A DNA stretch of 64,000 nucleotides from Roseimaritima sediminicola (GTDB lineage: Bacteria; Planctomycetota; Planctomycetia; Pirellulales; Pirellulaceae). The notes under the pieces are model-generated. The model was not told where the DNA came from. It was given only the letters and a program-made list of their open reading frames with translations, and did not search any database. The DNA lies in NCBI RefSeq assembly GCF_009618275.1, contig NZ_WIAD01000016.1:1-64000 (forward strand), in the 5' to 3' direction. Of this stretch, positions 16,838 through 26,100 are shown one piece after another. A program made the translations under genes and the position numbers. Within the stretch, counting starts at the first letter, position 1. Every line of letters starts with the position of its first letter.

Positions 16838-18073
16838 ATGGATGCGCTGAAACAACAATCCGGCAAACGGAGCCACGGTCCAGAGCCTCAGCGTCGCGTG
16901 AGGGATCGACGCAGGAGTCCTGGGCGACGCACATTCGGATTCACAGCGGGGCTCGCGGCGGCGATCGTTTTGCTCGCGTCGGTCGCCGGTCCGGCCCGCG
17001 CCCAGGGCCCACCGCTGTGCGCCGGCGACGGCCGCGGCCAGCCCTGCATGCAGGCGGTCGACAGCCAGACGTGCAGCGGAGCCGAAGCCCGTTGGCAGGA
17101 CATGAAACCCATGGACTTCCAGCCCTATGCCCAGGGCGAGTACGCCGGTCCGCCGCGGCTGGCGCACCTGGCGCAGTACCGCTTGCGGCCGGGCGACGAA
17201 GTCCAGCTGATCTACCTGATCACTCGCCGGCAAACCGCCGGCGAGTACCGCTTGACCGTGGGCGACGAAGTACTGATCGAATCGATTTCCAATGACGACC
17301 TCCAACGCGGCACGCTGGAGTCGGGACTGCAGATTCAGCCCGACGGGACGATCACCGTCCGTTTGTTGGGGCAGGTGCACGCGGCCGGTTTGACGGTGGA
17401 TCAACTGCGGCGCTTGCTGGAGAAACGATACCAACGGTTTTACAACGAACCGGCCATCGACGTGACGCCGGTAAAAACCAATACCCTGGCCGAAGACATC
17501 CGCAACGCCGTGGGTGGCCAAAGCGGTCTGCAGCAACAAGCGGTCACCGTGCGGGTCACGCCCGATGGAAAAATTCGCTTGCCCGGCGTGGGATCGGTCC
17601 GCGCACAAGGTTTATCACTCAGCGAGCTGAAAGAAGAGATCAACCTGCAGTACGAGCAGATCGTGGTCGGATTGGAAGTCGAGCCGATCCTCGCCCAGCA
17701 GGCTCCGCACTTTGTCTATGTCTTGGGCGAAGTCGGCACCTCGAACCGCTTTCAGATGGAAGCCCCGACCACAGTGCTCGGCGCGATCGCGATGGCCGGC
17801 GGGTACCTGCCCGGCGCCAACATGCGACAGGTGGTCGTGTTGCGGCGAGCCGACGATTGGCGATTGGTGGCCACGATGCTGGACCTGCAGGGCGCGGTTC
17901 TGGGCAAACGGCCCACGCCGGCCGATGAGATCTGGCTGCGCGACGGCGACGTCGTGATCGTGCCCAAGTCGCCGATTCGCGTGCTGAACGATTTCGTCCA
18001 ACAAGTCTTCACCAACGGGATCTACGGTGTCGTTCCCTTCAACGGATTCACGATCGAGCAGAACGCTTTTTAA
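16838..18073 (+). CDS. Polysaccharide export protein (Wza-like, Poly_export/SLBB)
   Basis: An envelope protein for capsule or exopolysaccharide export. A basic N-terminal region and a hydrophobic signal segment (LAAAIVLLASVAGPARA) precede two export modules. The polysaccharide-export motif GLQIQPDGTITVRLLGQVH lies near residues 165-183. A second copy (VTPDGKIRLPGVGSVRAQGLSLSEL) follows, then an SLBB-type segment (VYVLGEVGTSNRF) and VLGAIAMAGGY. There is no obvious lipobox Cys at the cleavage site, unlike classical Wza. The ATG at 16838 follows the TPR gene stop by 8 bases; a TTG at 16820 would overlap it. A convergent ABC-like gene lies downstream. Confidence 0.85.
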   Translation: MDALKQQSGKRSHGPEPQRRVRDRRRSPGRRTFGFTAGLAAAIVLLASVAGPARAQGPPLCAGDGRGQPCMQAVDSQTCSGAEARWQDMKPMDFQPYAQGEYAGPPRLAHLAQYRLRPGDEVQLIYLITRRQTAGEYRLTVGDEVLIESISNDDLQRGTLESGLQIQPDGTITVRLLGQVHAAGLTVDQLRRLLEKRYQRFYNEPAIDVTPVKTNTLAEDIRNAVGGQSGLQQQAVTVRVTPDGKIRLPGVGSVRAQGLSLSELKEEINLQYEQIVVGLEVEPILAQQAPHFVYVLGEVGTSNRFQMEAPTTVLGAIAMAGGYLPGANMRQVVVLRRADDWRLVATMLDLQGAVLGKRPTPADEIWLRDGDVVIVPKSPIRVLNDFVQQVFTNGIYGVVPFNGFTIEQNAF

Positions 18074-18095
18074 GAGCCGTGCATCCCGCTTCACA

Positions 18096-18177
18096 AAGTA
18101 GCTCGGCTGTCCCAGCCGAGAGGAGCTTCATTCACGGCTGGGACAGCCGTGCTACTATGGGGCCGTGCTACTATGGG
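18096..18177. repeat. Two palindromic repeats with TCC/GGA apex
   Basis: CTCGGCTG-TCC-CAGCCGAG at 18102-18120 and its inverted variant CACGGCTG-GGA-CAGCCGTG at 18133-18151 are 8-bp stems with three-base loops. They are followed by a duplicated GTGCTACTATGGGG. The pair lies between convergent genes and could form one large cruciform or act as a bidirectional terminator. Confidence 0.8.
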
Positions 18178-18184
18178 GCTCGGT

Positions 18185-19987
18185 TCAGCGATTGCGGTAG
18201 GGATTGAACAGCAGATAGTTCAAGTGCCGGTACAGGTCGCTGTTGGCCAGCAGATGGTCGTGCTTGCCCTCACCGGCCAAGCGGCTGCCATTGAGCAGTA
18301 TCACGCGGTCGGCCGCTCGCAGGGTTCGCAGCCGCCGCGGCAGGATGATCACCAGCGAACCGTTCTCGGCCAGGAATAACAGGGCGTCCAAACAGGCGTC
18401 GTCGTCGAAGGATTCCTCGGTATCGGGCTCTTCCACCACGACGATCGCCGGTCGCCGAATCAGCGCTCGGGCCACGCCGATCGCATAGCGGGTCGAGCTG
18501 TCCAGGCGTTCGTCGTCGGGGCTGAGTACGGTTTGCAGGCCGTCGCTCAAGTCACTTAATTTTTCGTACACGCCCACCCGGCGCAGGGCTTCCTGCATCG
18601 CCGCTTCGCCGCCGCCGGCGTGATTGCCCAGCAGGTTTTCCGACACCGTACCGTGCCAGATCGGCCCGTCCTGACCGACCCAGGACACCTGTCGCGACAG
18701 GGAATTGGTGTGGATCTCGCCGATCGGCAGGCCATCGATGGCGATGCCGCCACCGCAGGGCTGGCCGAATCCCAGCAACAACTCGATCAACGCCGACGTG
18801 CTGACCGGGTCGGTCCCCATCACGGCGACCAGACTGCGGGGTTGCAAACGCAGCGTCAGACTGCTGAGGATCTCGCGTCCGGCGTCGTTGGTCAGGGTGA
18901 CATTGTCCAGGTCCACCGACTCCCGCAACCCCGTAATCCCCAACCGCTCGCCGGGATCGGTGTCTTGGTCGTTGGACAGAAAGCGATAGATCTGCGTGGC
19001 CGCATCGGCCGCCGCTCGCGTCCGGTAAACCGTTTGTCCGATCCGCAGCGCCGAAACGGCGACCGCCGATAGGGACAGCCCCAGCACGACCGCGGCGGGC
19101 AATCCCAGCGCGTCGGTGGTGCTGAAACGATTGACGCCCAGGGCCAGCAGGAACAAACAGATGCCCAACAGCGCGGCCAGGGCCACGGCCGGAATGACTC
19201 GCGAACGGCGGTTGTCCAGGTAATTGTGACGCCGCTGCATCCGCTGCAGCTCCGCCTCGAACGCTTCGGCCACGATTGCCTGACTTTGCAATCTCGCCAA
19301 CAACGGCGCCTTCTGCACCAGCTCCACCAGATGGTTCTGGCTGCGGGCCAGTTCCCAGTCGACCGTGCGATCGGTTTCCTCGTCGGCCAGCCACACGTAC
19401 AGCCGCCAGACGATCAAGCCGCAGATCACGGCCAACAGCGCCAACCAAATATCGACCAACAGGCCCAGCACCACGCATCCGACCAGCACCAATACGGCTC
19501 GCGGCACCACCCGCCACCAGGCCACCAATCCGGACCGCAGGACCGGCAAACGATGGGCGATCAATTCCTGCACGCGCGCTCGCTGGGCGCTGGCGCCCTC
19601 GCGCTGGGCGCGGACCAGGGAACGCTCGAGGATCTGGCGATGAAAGTGTTCGATGACCAGCCGGCTGCGGCGCAGCATCCCCAGTTGATTTCGCCACAGC
19701 AAACCTGCCAGACAGATCGCCAGGACCGCCGCGATCGCAATCAATACCATCAACTGCTGTGTCGGTGTCCGCTCCAGCAACGAGTCCGGCAGCGGGATCG
19801 ATAGCCGCCGGCCCAGCACGACCGGCGAGGTACTCAGGCCCGGGGCCAGGACGTACGCGATCAATCCCATCAGAACAATCAGGATCGGAATGATCAACGC
19901 CGCCAGGACCGCGGCAATGGTCCCGCCAACCGATTGGCGGCCGTCGACTTCGTGACGGGCGTTTGCAAAGGAACCAGAAAAAATCAT
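18185..19987 (-). CDS. ABC-exporter-like protein with degenerate ATPase motifs
   Basis: The 600-residue protein has the architecture of a fused ABC exporter half-transporter: about six hydrophobic segments (residues 22-50, 78-97, 160-200, 264-312) and a C-terminal nucleotide-binding domain. The ATPase motifs are broken. The Walker A position reads GTDPVSTS (391-398) with no lysine. The LSGGQ signature reads LDSSTR, Walker B reads VVVEEP with Glu for Asp, and the H-loop His is Arg (PRRLRTLR). The Q-loop Gln (near 439) and the catalytic-Glu position are kept. It may therefore act as a non-hydrolysing partner or a structural membrane protein. It converges on the Wza-type gene; a role in envelope export is inference. 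Confidence 0.82.
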   Translation of the reverse strand: MIFSGSFANARHEVDGRQSVGGTIAAVLAALIIPILIVLMGLIAYVLAPGLSTSPVVLGRRLSIPLPDSLLERTPTQQLMVLIAIAAVLAICLAGLLWRNQLGMLRRSRLVIEHFHRQILERSLVRAQREGASAQRARVQELIAHRLPVLRSGLVAWWRVVPRAVLVLVGCVVLGLLVDIWLALLAVICGLIVWRLYVWLADEETDRTVDWELARSQNHLVELVQKAPLLARLQSQAIVAEAFEAELQRMQRRHNYLDNRRSRVIPAVALAALLGICLFLLALGVNRFSTTDALGLPAAVVLGLSLSAVAVSALRIGQTVYRTRAAADAATQIYRFLSNDQDTDPGERLGITGLRESVDLDNVTLTNDAGREILSSLTLRLQPRSLVAVMGTDPVSTSALIELLLGFGQPCGGGIAIDGLPIGEIHTNSLSRQVSWVGQDGPIWHGTVSENLLGNHAGGGEAAMQEALRRVGVYEKLSDLSDGLQTVLSPDDERLDSSTRYAIGVARALIRRPAIVVVEEPDTEESFDDDACLDALLFLAENGSLVIILPRRLRTLRAADRVILLNGSRLAGEGKHDHLLANSDLYRHLNYLLFNPYRNR

Positions 19988-20136
19988 GGGTGTCGTCTCA
20001 TCGAGGGCCGTCGCGGAAACGCCACTGCAATCGCGGCGACGCGGTTACCGCAGCGCGTCTTCCATTCTAGCCGACCGCCGGCGCGACGGGTTATCATCAA
20101 GGGCGGTTTTCTGATCGTTCCTCTTGGTTTTGCAAA

Positions 20137-21726
20137 ATGGGTTGGTTGTCTATGTCCTGTCTGCTCTCTCGTCCCACGCTGATCCTGGCGGCCTGGTGTC
20201 TGGCAATGCTGTGGGGGAACAACGCGGCCGAAACGCAGGCGGCCGAGGCCGACCTGCCCACGCTCGAACAACGTCCCGATGCGAAACCCCGAAACGTCGT
20301 TTTTATTTTGACCGACGATCATCGGTACGACGCGATGGGGTTTATGGGGCATCCGTTTCTGGAAACGCCGCACCTGGATTCGTTGGCCTCCAACGGCGTG
20401 CACGTCAAGAACGCCTTGGTGACCACCTCCCTGTGCTCGCCCAGCCGAGCGTCGATCCTGACCGGGCTGTACACCCATCGCCATCGCGTGATCGACAACA
20501 ATCGCTTGGTGCCCGAGGGAACGATTTTCTTTCCCCAGTACCTCCAGCGTTCCGGTTACGAGACAGCCTTCGTCGGCAAATGGCACATGGGAGGCCATCA
20601 CGACGATCCCCGCCCGGGCTTTGATCACTGGATCAGTTTCCGCGGCCAAGGCCATTACCTCGCGCCCGGGCCCAAATACACCTTGAACGTGAACGGCAAA
20701 CGCGTGCCCCAGCGCGGTTACATCACCGACGAATTGACCGATTACGCCGTGCAGTGGCTGGAACAACGCGACAGCGAAAAACCGTTCTTTCTGTACCTGT
20801 CGCACAAAGCGGTGCATGCCAATTTCACGCCGGCCGAGCGGCACGCCGGTCGCTACGCCGAGGCAAACCTGGACTTCCTGCCCCGCGGCGAGGCACTCTC
20901 GGCCGAGAACAATACGCCCCGCTGGGTCCGCGATCAACGCAACAGCTGGCACGGGATCGATTTCTCCTACCACAGCGATAAAGGCCTGGACTACCTGTAC
21001 CGCCGCTACTGCGAATCCCTGTTGGCGGTGGACGACAGCGTGGGCCGTGTTCTCGACCAGTTGAAGAAGATGGGCGTGCACGACGAGACGCTGGTGATTT
21101 ACATGGGCGACAACGGCTTCATGTTCGGCGAGCACGGACTGATCGACAAACGCGTCTCCTACGAAGCCTCGATCCGCGTGCCCATGATGGTGCAGTGCCC
21201 CGAGCTGTATTCCGGGGGCCAGGTCTTGGAACAGGTGATCGGCAATATCGATGTCGGTCCCACCATCCTGGACGCCGCCGGGTTGTCGACACCGGACTAC
21301 ATGGACGGACGCAGTTTCCTGCGGCTACCGAATCAGGACGATGCCCAGTGGCGTGATTATTTTCTGTACGTTTACTACTGGGAGAAGAACTTTCCCCAAA
21401 CCCCCACCCAGTTCGCCCTCCGCGGTGACCGTTACAAGTACATCACGTACTACGGCCTGTGGGACGCCGACGAACTGTACGATTTGCAAGCCGATCCAGG
21501 GGAAACCAAGAACTTGCTGTACGACCCCCAGTATCGCCAGATCGGCAAGAAGATGGAAAACCGCCTGTACGCGATGCTCGGTCAGACCGGCGGCATGGAC
21601 ATCCCCATGAATCAGCCACGCGGCCGCTCGCAGAATAAACGCTGGGCCGAGCGGGGCGGGCACGAGGCTGCGGACTTTCCCGAAGCGTTCGTGGTCGAAG
21701 AACCGCTGAATCGCGAGGCCCAGTAG
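20137..21726 (+). CDS. Exported sulfatase (arylsulfatase A family)
   Basis: A type I sulfatase of 529 residues that removes sulfate esters, probably from marine polysaccharides. A signal peptide (about 1-35) precedes the metal-binding start [13 protein letters not shown]. The active-site motif [12 protein letters not shown] has the Cys that is converted to formylglycine. VGKWHMGG and [14 protein letters not shown] supply further active-site residues. The protein is complete with a typical C-terminal domain. An ATG at 20152 is an alternative start. The stop is only 2 bases from the TTG of yidD, so they may be cotranscribed, although functionally unrelated. A formylglycine-generating enzyme is not in this window. 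Confidence 0.93.
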   Translation: MGWLSMSCLLSRPTLILAAWCLAMLWGNNAAETQAAEADLPTLEQRPDAKPRNVVFILTDDHRYDAMGFMGHPFLETPHLDSLASNGVHVKNALVTTSLCSPSRASILTGLYTHRHRVIDNNRLVPEGTIFFPQYLQRSGYETAFVGKWHMGGHHDDPRPGFDHWISFRGQGHYLAPGPKYTLNVNGKRVPQRGYITDELTDYAVQWLEQRDSEKPFFLYLSHKAVHANFTPAERHAGRYAEANLDFLPRGEALSAENNTPRWVRDQRNSWHGIDFSYHSDKGLDYLYRRYCESLLAVDDSVGRVLDQLKKMGVHDETLVIYMGDNGFMFGEHGLIDKRVSYEASIRVPMMVQCPELYSGGQVLEQVIGNIDVGPTILDAAGLSTPDYMDGRSFLRLPNQDDAQWRDYFLYVYYWEKNFPQTPTQFALRGDRYKYITYYGLWDADELYDLQADPGETKNLLYDPQYRQIGKKMENRLYAMLGQTGGMDIPMNQPRGRSQNKRWAERGGHEAADFPEAFVVEEPLNREAQ

Positions 21727-21728
21727 GT

Positions 21729-21938
21729 TTGTTTCGCCGCCTCGCGATCGCGCTGATTCGGTTCTACCAGCAGGGGATCAGCCCGCTGGTCGGGCCGTGT
21801 TGTCGGTTCACGCCCACGTGCAGCCAGTATGCGATCGAGGCGCTGCAGCGTTACGGGCTGCTGCGCGGCGGCTGGAAAGCGGTCCGCCGCATCGCCCGTT
21901 GTCACCCCTGGAACCGCGGCGGCTACGACCCGCCCTAG
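21729..21938 (+). CDS. yidD: Membrane protein insertion efficiency factor YidD
   Basis: A small 69-residue protein that assists YidC-dependent membrane insertion. It shows the full family pattern: [18 protein letters not shown], then [12 protein letters not shown] with conserved cysteines, and [12 protein letters not shown] at the end. The N-terminal amphipathic helix is the presumed membrane contact. The start is a TTG at 21729 that gives the normal N-terminus. It follows the sulfatase by 2 bases, away from the usual rpmH-rnpA-yidC neighbourhood. Confidence 0.95.
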   Translation: MFRRLAIALIRFYQQGISPLVGPCCRFTPTCSQYAIEALQRYGLLRGGWKAVRRIARCHPWNRGGYDPP

Positions 21939-21953
21939 CCGAGTCGCGATGTT

Positions 21954-22003
21954 CACAGGCTAGAAGCCTATGCCACAAAGTAGCTCGGCTGTCCCAGCCG
22001 AGT
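21954..22003. repeat. Single reversed 27-bp-family unit plus TCC palindrome
   Basis: 21954-21976 is the reverse complement of the 27-bp unit seen in arrays at 28960, 41310 and 43886. CTCGGCTG-TCC-CAGCCGAG follows at 21984-22002. Both lie between yidD and the SDR gene. Confidence 0.8.
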
Positions 22004-22040
22004 CGCGCTACAATCCTGTGCCAACGAAAAGTTTTTATCG

Positions 22041-22841
22041 ATGACCAATGCGATTCGAACGCCTGAAACGGTGCTCATCACCGGCGCCAGTTCCGGAATC
22101 GGTGCGGCGTTGGCCGAGTGCTTTGCCGCCGACGGAGCGACGGTGATTCTGGCCGCTCGTCGCGAGAAAGAACTTACCGAGGTCGCGGGAAAACTGGTTG
22201 AGCGTCACGGCGTGCGTGTGGAGGTGATCCCGGTGGATCTGGCCGCTCCCGACGGGCCGGCGGCGTTGTGCGAGGAAATCGCCGGTCGCGGTTTGGTGGT
22301 CGATGTATTGGTCAACAATGCCGGCTTTGGCATCCTCGGACCCTTTGCCGATTCCAAACGCCCCCTGCAGATGGCCATGATCGCCGTCAATGTTTCCGCC
22401 GTGACCGAGCTGACCCATCGCCTGCTGCCGGGCATGCTCCAGGGCGGCCGAGGCGGGATTTTGAATGTTTCCTCGGTCGCGGCCTATCCGCCGGGACCGC
22501 TGATGGCCGTGTATTACGCTTGCAAAGCGTACGTCCAGTCGTTTTCAGACGCCCTCCGCCACGAGCTCCGCGACTCCCCGCTGACGGTCACCTCGCTGGC
22601 CCCAGGACCGGTCGACTCGGAGTTCGCCAGTCGCAGCGGAATCGATTCGCTGGGCTTTTTCGACCGCAACAGCCTGCCAGCGGATCGGGTGGCCGCCGCC
22701 GGACACCGCGCCTTCCGCCGCGGCAAGCGGAATTGCACGCCCGGATGGGGCAATCGGTTGGGAACCTTGGCTACCCGCTGGATGCCTCGCGCCCTGTCGG
22801 CGCGAATTGTGGCGGGCATCCAGGGCCGTAAATTACAATAG
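22041..22841 (+). CDS. Short-chain dehydrogenase/reductase (classical SDR)
   Basis: A 266-residue NAD(P)-dependent oxidoreductase. The cofactor motif TGASSGIG lies at about residues 15-22, NNAGFG near 92-97, a catalytic Ser in the NVSSVA strand, and the YxxxK pair in YYACKAYVQSF. The C-terminus resembles the DltE/YqjQ-like group with a basic end. The substrate is unknown. No operon partner is evident: a dispersed repeat lies upstream and a 294-bp non-coding gap downstream. Confidence 0.88.
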   Translation: MTNAIRTPETVLITGASSGIGAALAECFAADGATVILAARREKELTEVAGKLVERHGVRVEVIPVDLAAPDGPAALCEEIAGRGLVVDVLVNNAGFGILGPFADSKRPLQMAMIAVNVSAVTELTHRLLPGMLQGGRGGILNVSSVAAYPPGPLMAVYYACKAYVQSFSDALRHELRDSPLTVTSLAPGPVDSEFASRSGIDSLGFFDRNSLPADRVAAAGHRAFRRGKRNCTPGWGNRLGTLATRWMPRALSARIVAGIQGRKLQ

Positions 22842-23135
22842 CGACGGTTATTCGGTCAATTCGGACGCATAATCGGAACTTCAGGCAGGAAACGCGCATC
22901 GCAAGAAAAGCGTTTCGTTGACAGGTTAGGGGCCTTAACTAGAATCGGGACCACAACTTATCCAGGTGTCCGAAATAACCCAGTTTGCCGAAACTGTGCA
23001 CCTTAATCCGTCGATACCGTTTGCTGTCGTGTGATTCGATGCAGCTAGCACGTTCAGTTTCGCAATTCCGCTTTCAAGAAAATCGTTTTGGATCGCATTG
23101 ATTTGCGATGCTCCGTTCAATCGAGCAGGGACTAG

Positions 23136-26100
23136 ATGGTGAAGTCAGCCTCAATCAAAGCCAATCGTCGCCGGTCACGAGCCGTTCAGTCCACGCATGC
23201 CAAGCGTCGCTTGACACTGGAAGGTTTGGAAGCCCGTCAATTGCTAGCGGCAAATCTATTTCCCGGCGGCGCCTTTGCGGCGGACGTGGGGGTGCGAACG
23301 GTTACCCAGGCCCGCAATGTGGGTTCGGTGCCCGCCTTTGTCGCCGCCGAATCGGAATCCCTGGGCACGGTGGGGCTGAACGACACCAAGGCGACGGCGG
23401 AGTTTCTGCCTTTGGGAACGGGGCCGGACGACGAGGACACGATCGACGTGTCGGGTTCGCTGTCGCTGGTGGATTTCACCAACCGGATCCCCGAAGACGT
23501 AGACTGGTTTCGGTTTGATCTGCGGGCCGGCGACATTCTGGATGTGTCGGTCAGCGGTGGCGTAGGGGAGTTTGACGTCTTTTATCAAGACACCCTGCCC
23601 TACCAGTACGGTGATCATCTATTCGGGGCCAATGTCAATGCTGCGGGCAATTCCACGCTGACGTCGCCCTACCCGTTCAAGTCTCCACTGCAGACGGCCG
23701 GCGATGCGATCGGAGCGACGGTGGTGCCGTTTGACGGAACCTACTACCTGCGCGTGGCACCCGATGGAACGTCGGGCAGTTACACGGCGGGCTTGCGGGT
23801 TTACCGCCCGGTCCTGGAGAGCGAGCCGATCGGCACCGAGCAGGTGTTGTTCCTGGATTTTGACGGAGCGATCTATTCGCGGTCGGAATTGACCGCATTG
23901 GATCCGGTGACGGGGTTGCCGACGACGGGCACGGCGCGGCTATCGCCGCTGAGTTCGTTCTTGGAGAGCTGGGAGATCCTGCCGTCGGACGAAGATCGTT
24001 TTATCGATGAGGTCGTTGCCAAGGTCGAAGAGAATTTCCTTGAATCCCTGCCGCTCAACGGCCTGAACGGCAGCTTTGCCGACTCGGGGACGCCCGGCGA
24101 GTTCGGCATCAAGATCCTCAACAGTCGCGATCATGCGGATCCGTATGGTCAGCCCAACGTCAGCCGGATCATTATCGGCGGAACGGTTGCCGAATCGGGC
24201 GAGGATACGATTGGTTTGGCGGCCAGTATCGACATCGGTAACTTCGACACCGAAGAATCGTCGATCGTGTTGTTGGACCAGATTTTTGACTTGGTCGACC
24301 CCATCCCACGGGCCGGCGGGGTCAGCCGGATCGAGCAGTTCGCCACCTTTATCGGCAACGTTGCGGCGCACGAAGCCGGCCACTTCTTTGGCGCCTGGCA
24401 TCAGGACAATTCCAATTCGCGTTTGTCGCTGATGGACCAGGGCGGTGACATCCCGGCCTTTACCGAAGTCGGCCCGGACGGCATTTTTGGTACCGCTGAC
24501 GACGAAGACATCGACTTTGTCTACGACATTTATTCGCCTGCCGAAGGCGTTTTGTTGGGCGTCGAAGATCCGGCGGTGAACCTCGCCTTCGGACTGTCCA
24601 CCGGGATGGCTGGCCAGACGATCACGGGCGTCGTGTTCAACGATGTCAATGCCAACGGCTTGGCGGCCGGCGATCCCGGATTAGCCGGGGTCACCGTGTT
24701 CGACGACGTCGACGGAGACGGGGTGCTGGATCCCACCGAGCAGTCCACGGTGTCGGCCGCCGACGGTTCGTTTTCGCTGACCGTGGCCGCGGGCGAACAC
24801 ACGATTCGCGCGATCACGCCGACCAATTACGTGGCCACGACGGCGACGGCCCAGTCGGCTTCGGCGGGGCAAGTCGAAGCGCTTGCGTTTGGATTCAATC
24901 AAGTCCGCTCGGACATCACGGGCGTCAAGTTTGCCGATTTGAATGGCAATGGCACCCGCGAAGCAGGCGAACCCGGGATCGGCGGTGTCTTTATCTATCT
25001 GGATCTCGACGGCGACGACCGGCCCGACTTGGGCGAACCGCGCGCGATCACGGCCGCCGATGGAACGTACAGTATTAACTTCCCGGGGCCTGGGACCTAT
25101 ACGATTCGCGAGGTTGTCGAAGCCGGATTCATCCAGACCTTCCCGGCGTCGGGCGAACACACGGTGGTCTTCGACGGCAGAGCGCTCAACGGAAACTTTA
25201 ACTTTGGCAATCTGCCGGCTCGGGACTGGGGTGACGCTCCCGAAGGTTATCCGGTAACGGCGGCCGACGACGGTGCGAATCACGGGATCGTGACGGGGCT
25301 GACGCTGGGCACCACGGTTGATCGCGAGCTGGACGGTACCAACAGTCCGAACGCTGATTTCGATGACCTGAACGGCGTTCCCCAGCTGGACGGCACGATT
25401 CTGGACGACGAAGACGGCGTCACGGTGGTCGCCCCCCTGTCACCCGGAGCCACTTCGGCGCTCAGCGTGACAACCACCAACACGACCGGAATGCCGGCCT
25501 ATCTACAGGCCTGGATGGACTTTAACCGCGATGGCGACTGGTCCGATCCCGGCGAACAGATCGTCACGAACCTCGAACTGGGCACCGGCACCCGGGACGT
25601 CTCGGTCAGTGTCCCCGCCGGCGTCGCCACGGGCGATGTCGTGGCTCGCTTCCGCTACAGCCACACGCGAGATTTGGCTCCCACCGGCGCGGCCGACTCC
25701 GGCGAAGTCGAGGATCACATCTTCACCATTCAAGCCACGGCGGATGTGGTTAACGAGGACCGCTATACGGTCGCCCGCAACAGCTTGGCCAATTCGCTGG
25801 ACGTGCTGAGCAACGACTTCGAGTTGCCGGGCACGTCCTTGGCGATCAGCCGCTTGCAGACCACCGGCACCCGGGGCGTGGTCACGATCGGAGCCGACAG
25901 CCGAACGGTCTTGTACACGCCGCCCAACGGGTTTGTGGGCATCGACCAGTTCCGTTACTTCGTACCGGTCCCCGGCGGTGGCGAACAGTCGGCACTGGTG
26001 ACGGTCAATGTCAACTTCCAGACCAACGTACCGATCGCCGTCGACGACACCTACGAGGTGGCTCGGGGTTCGAGCAATCGACCGTTGAACGTGCTGGACA

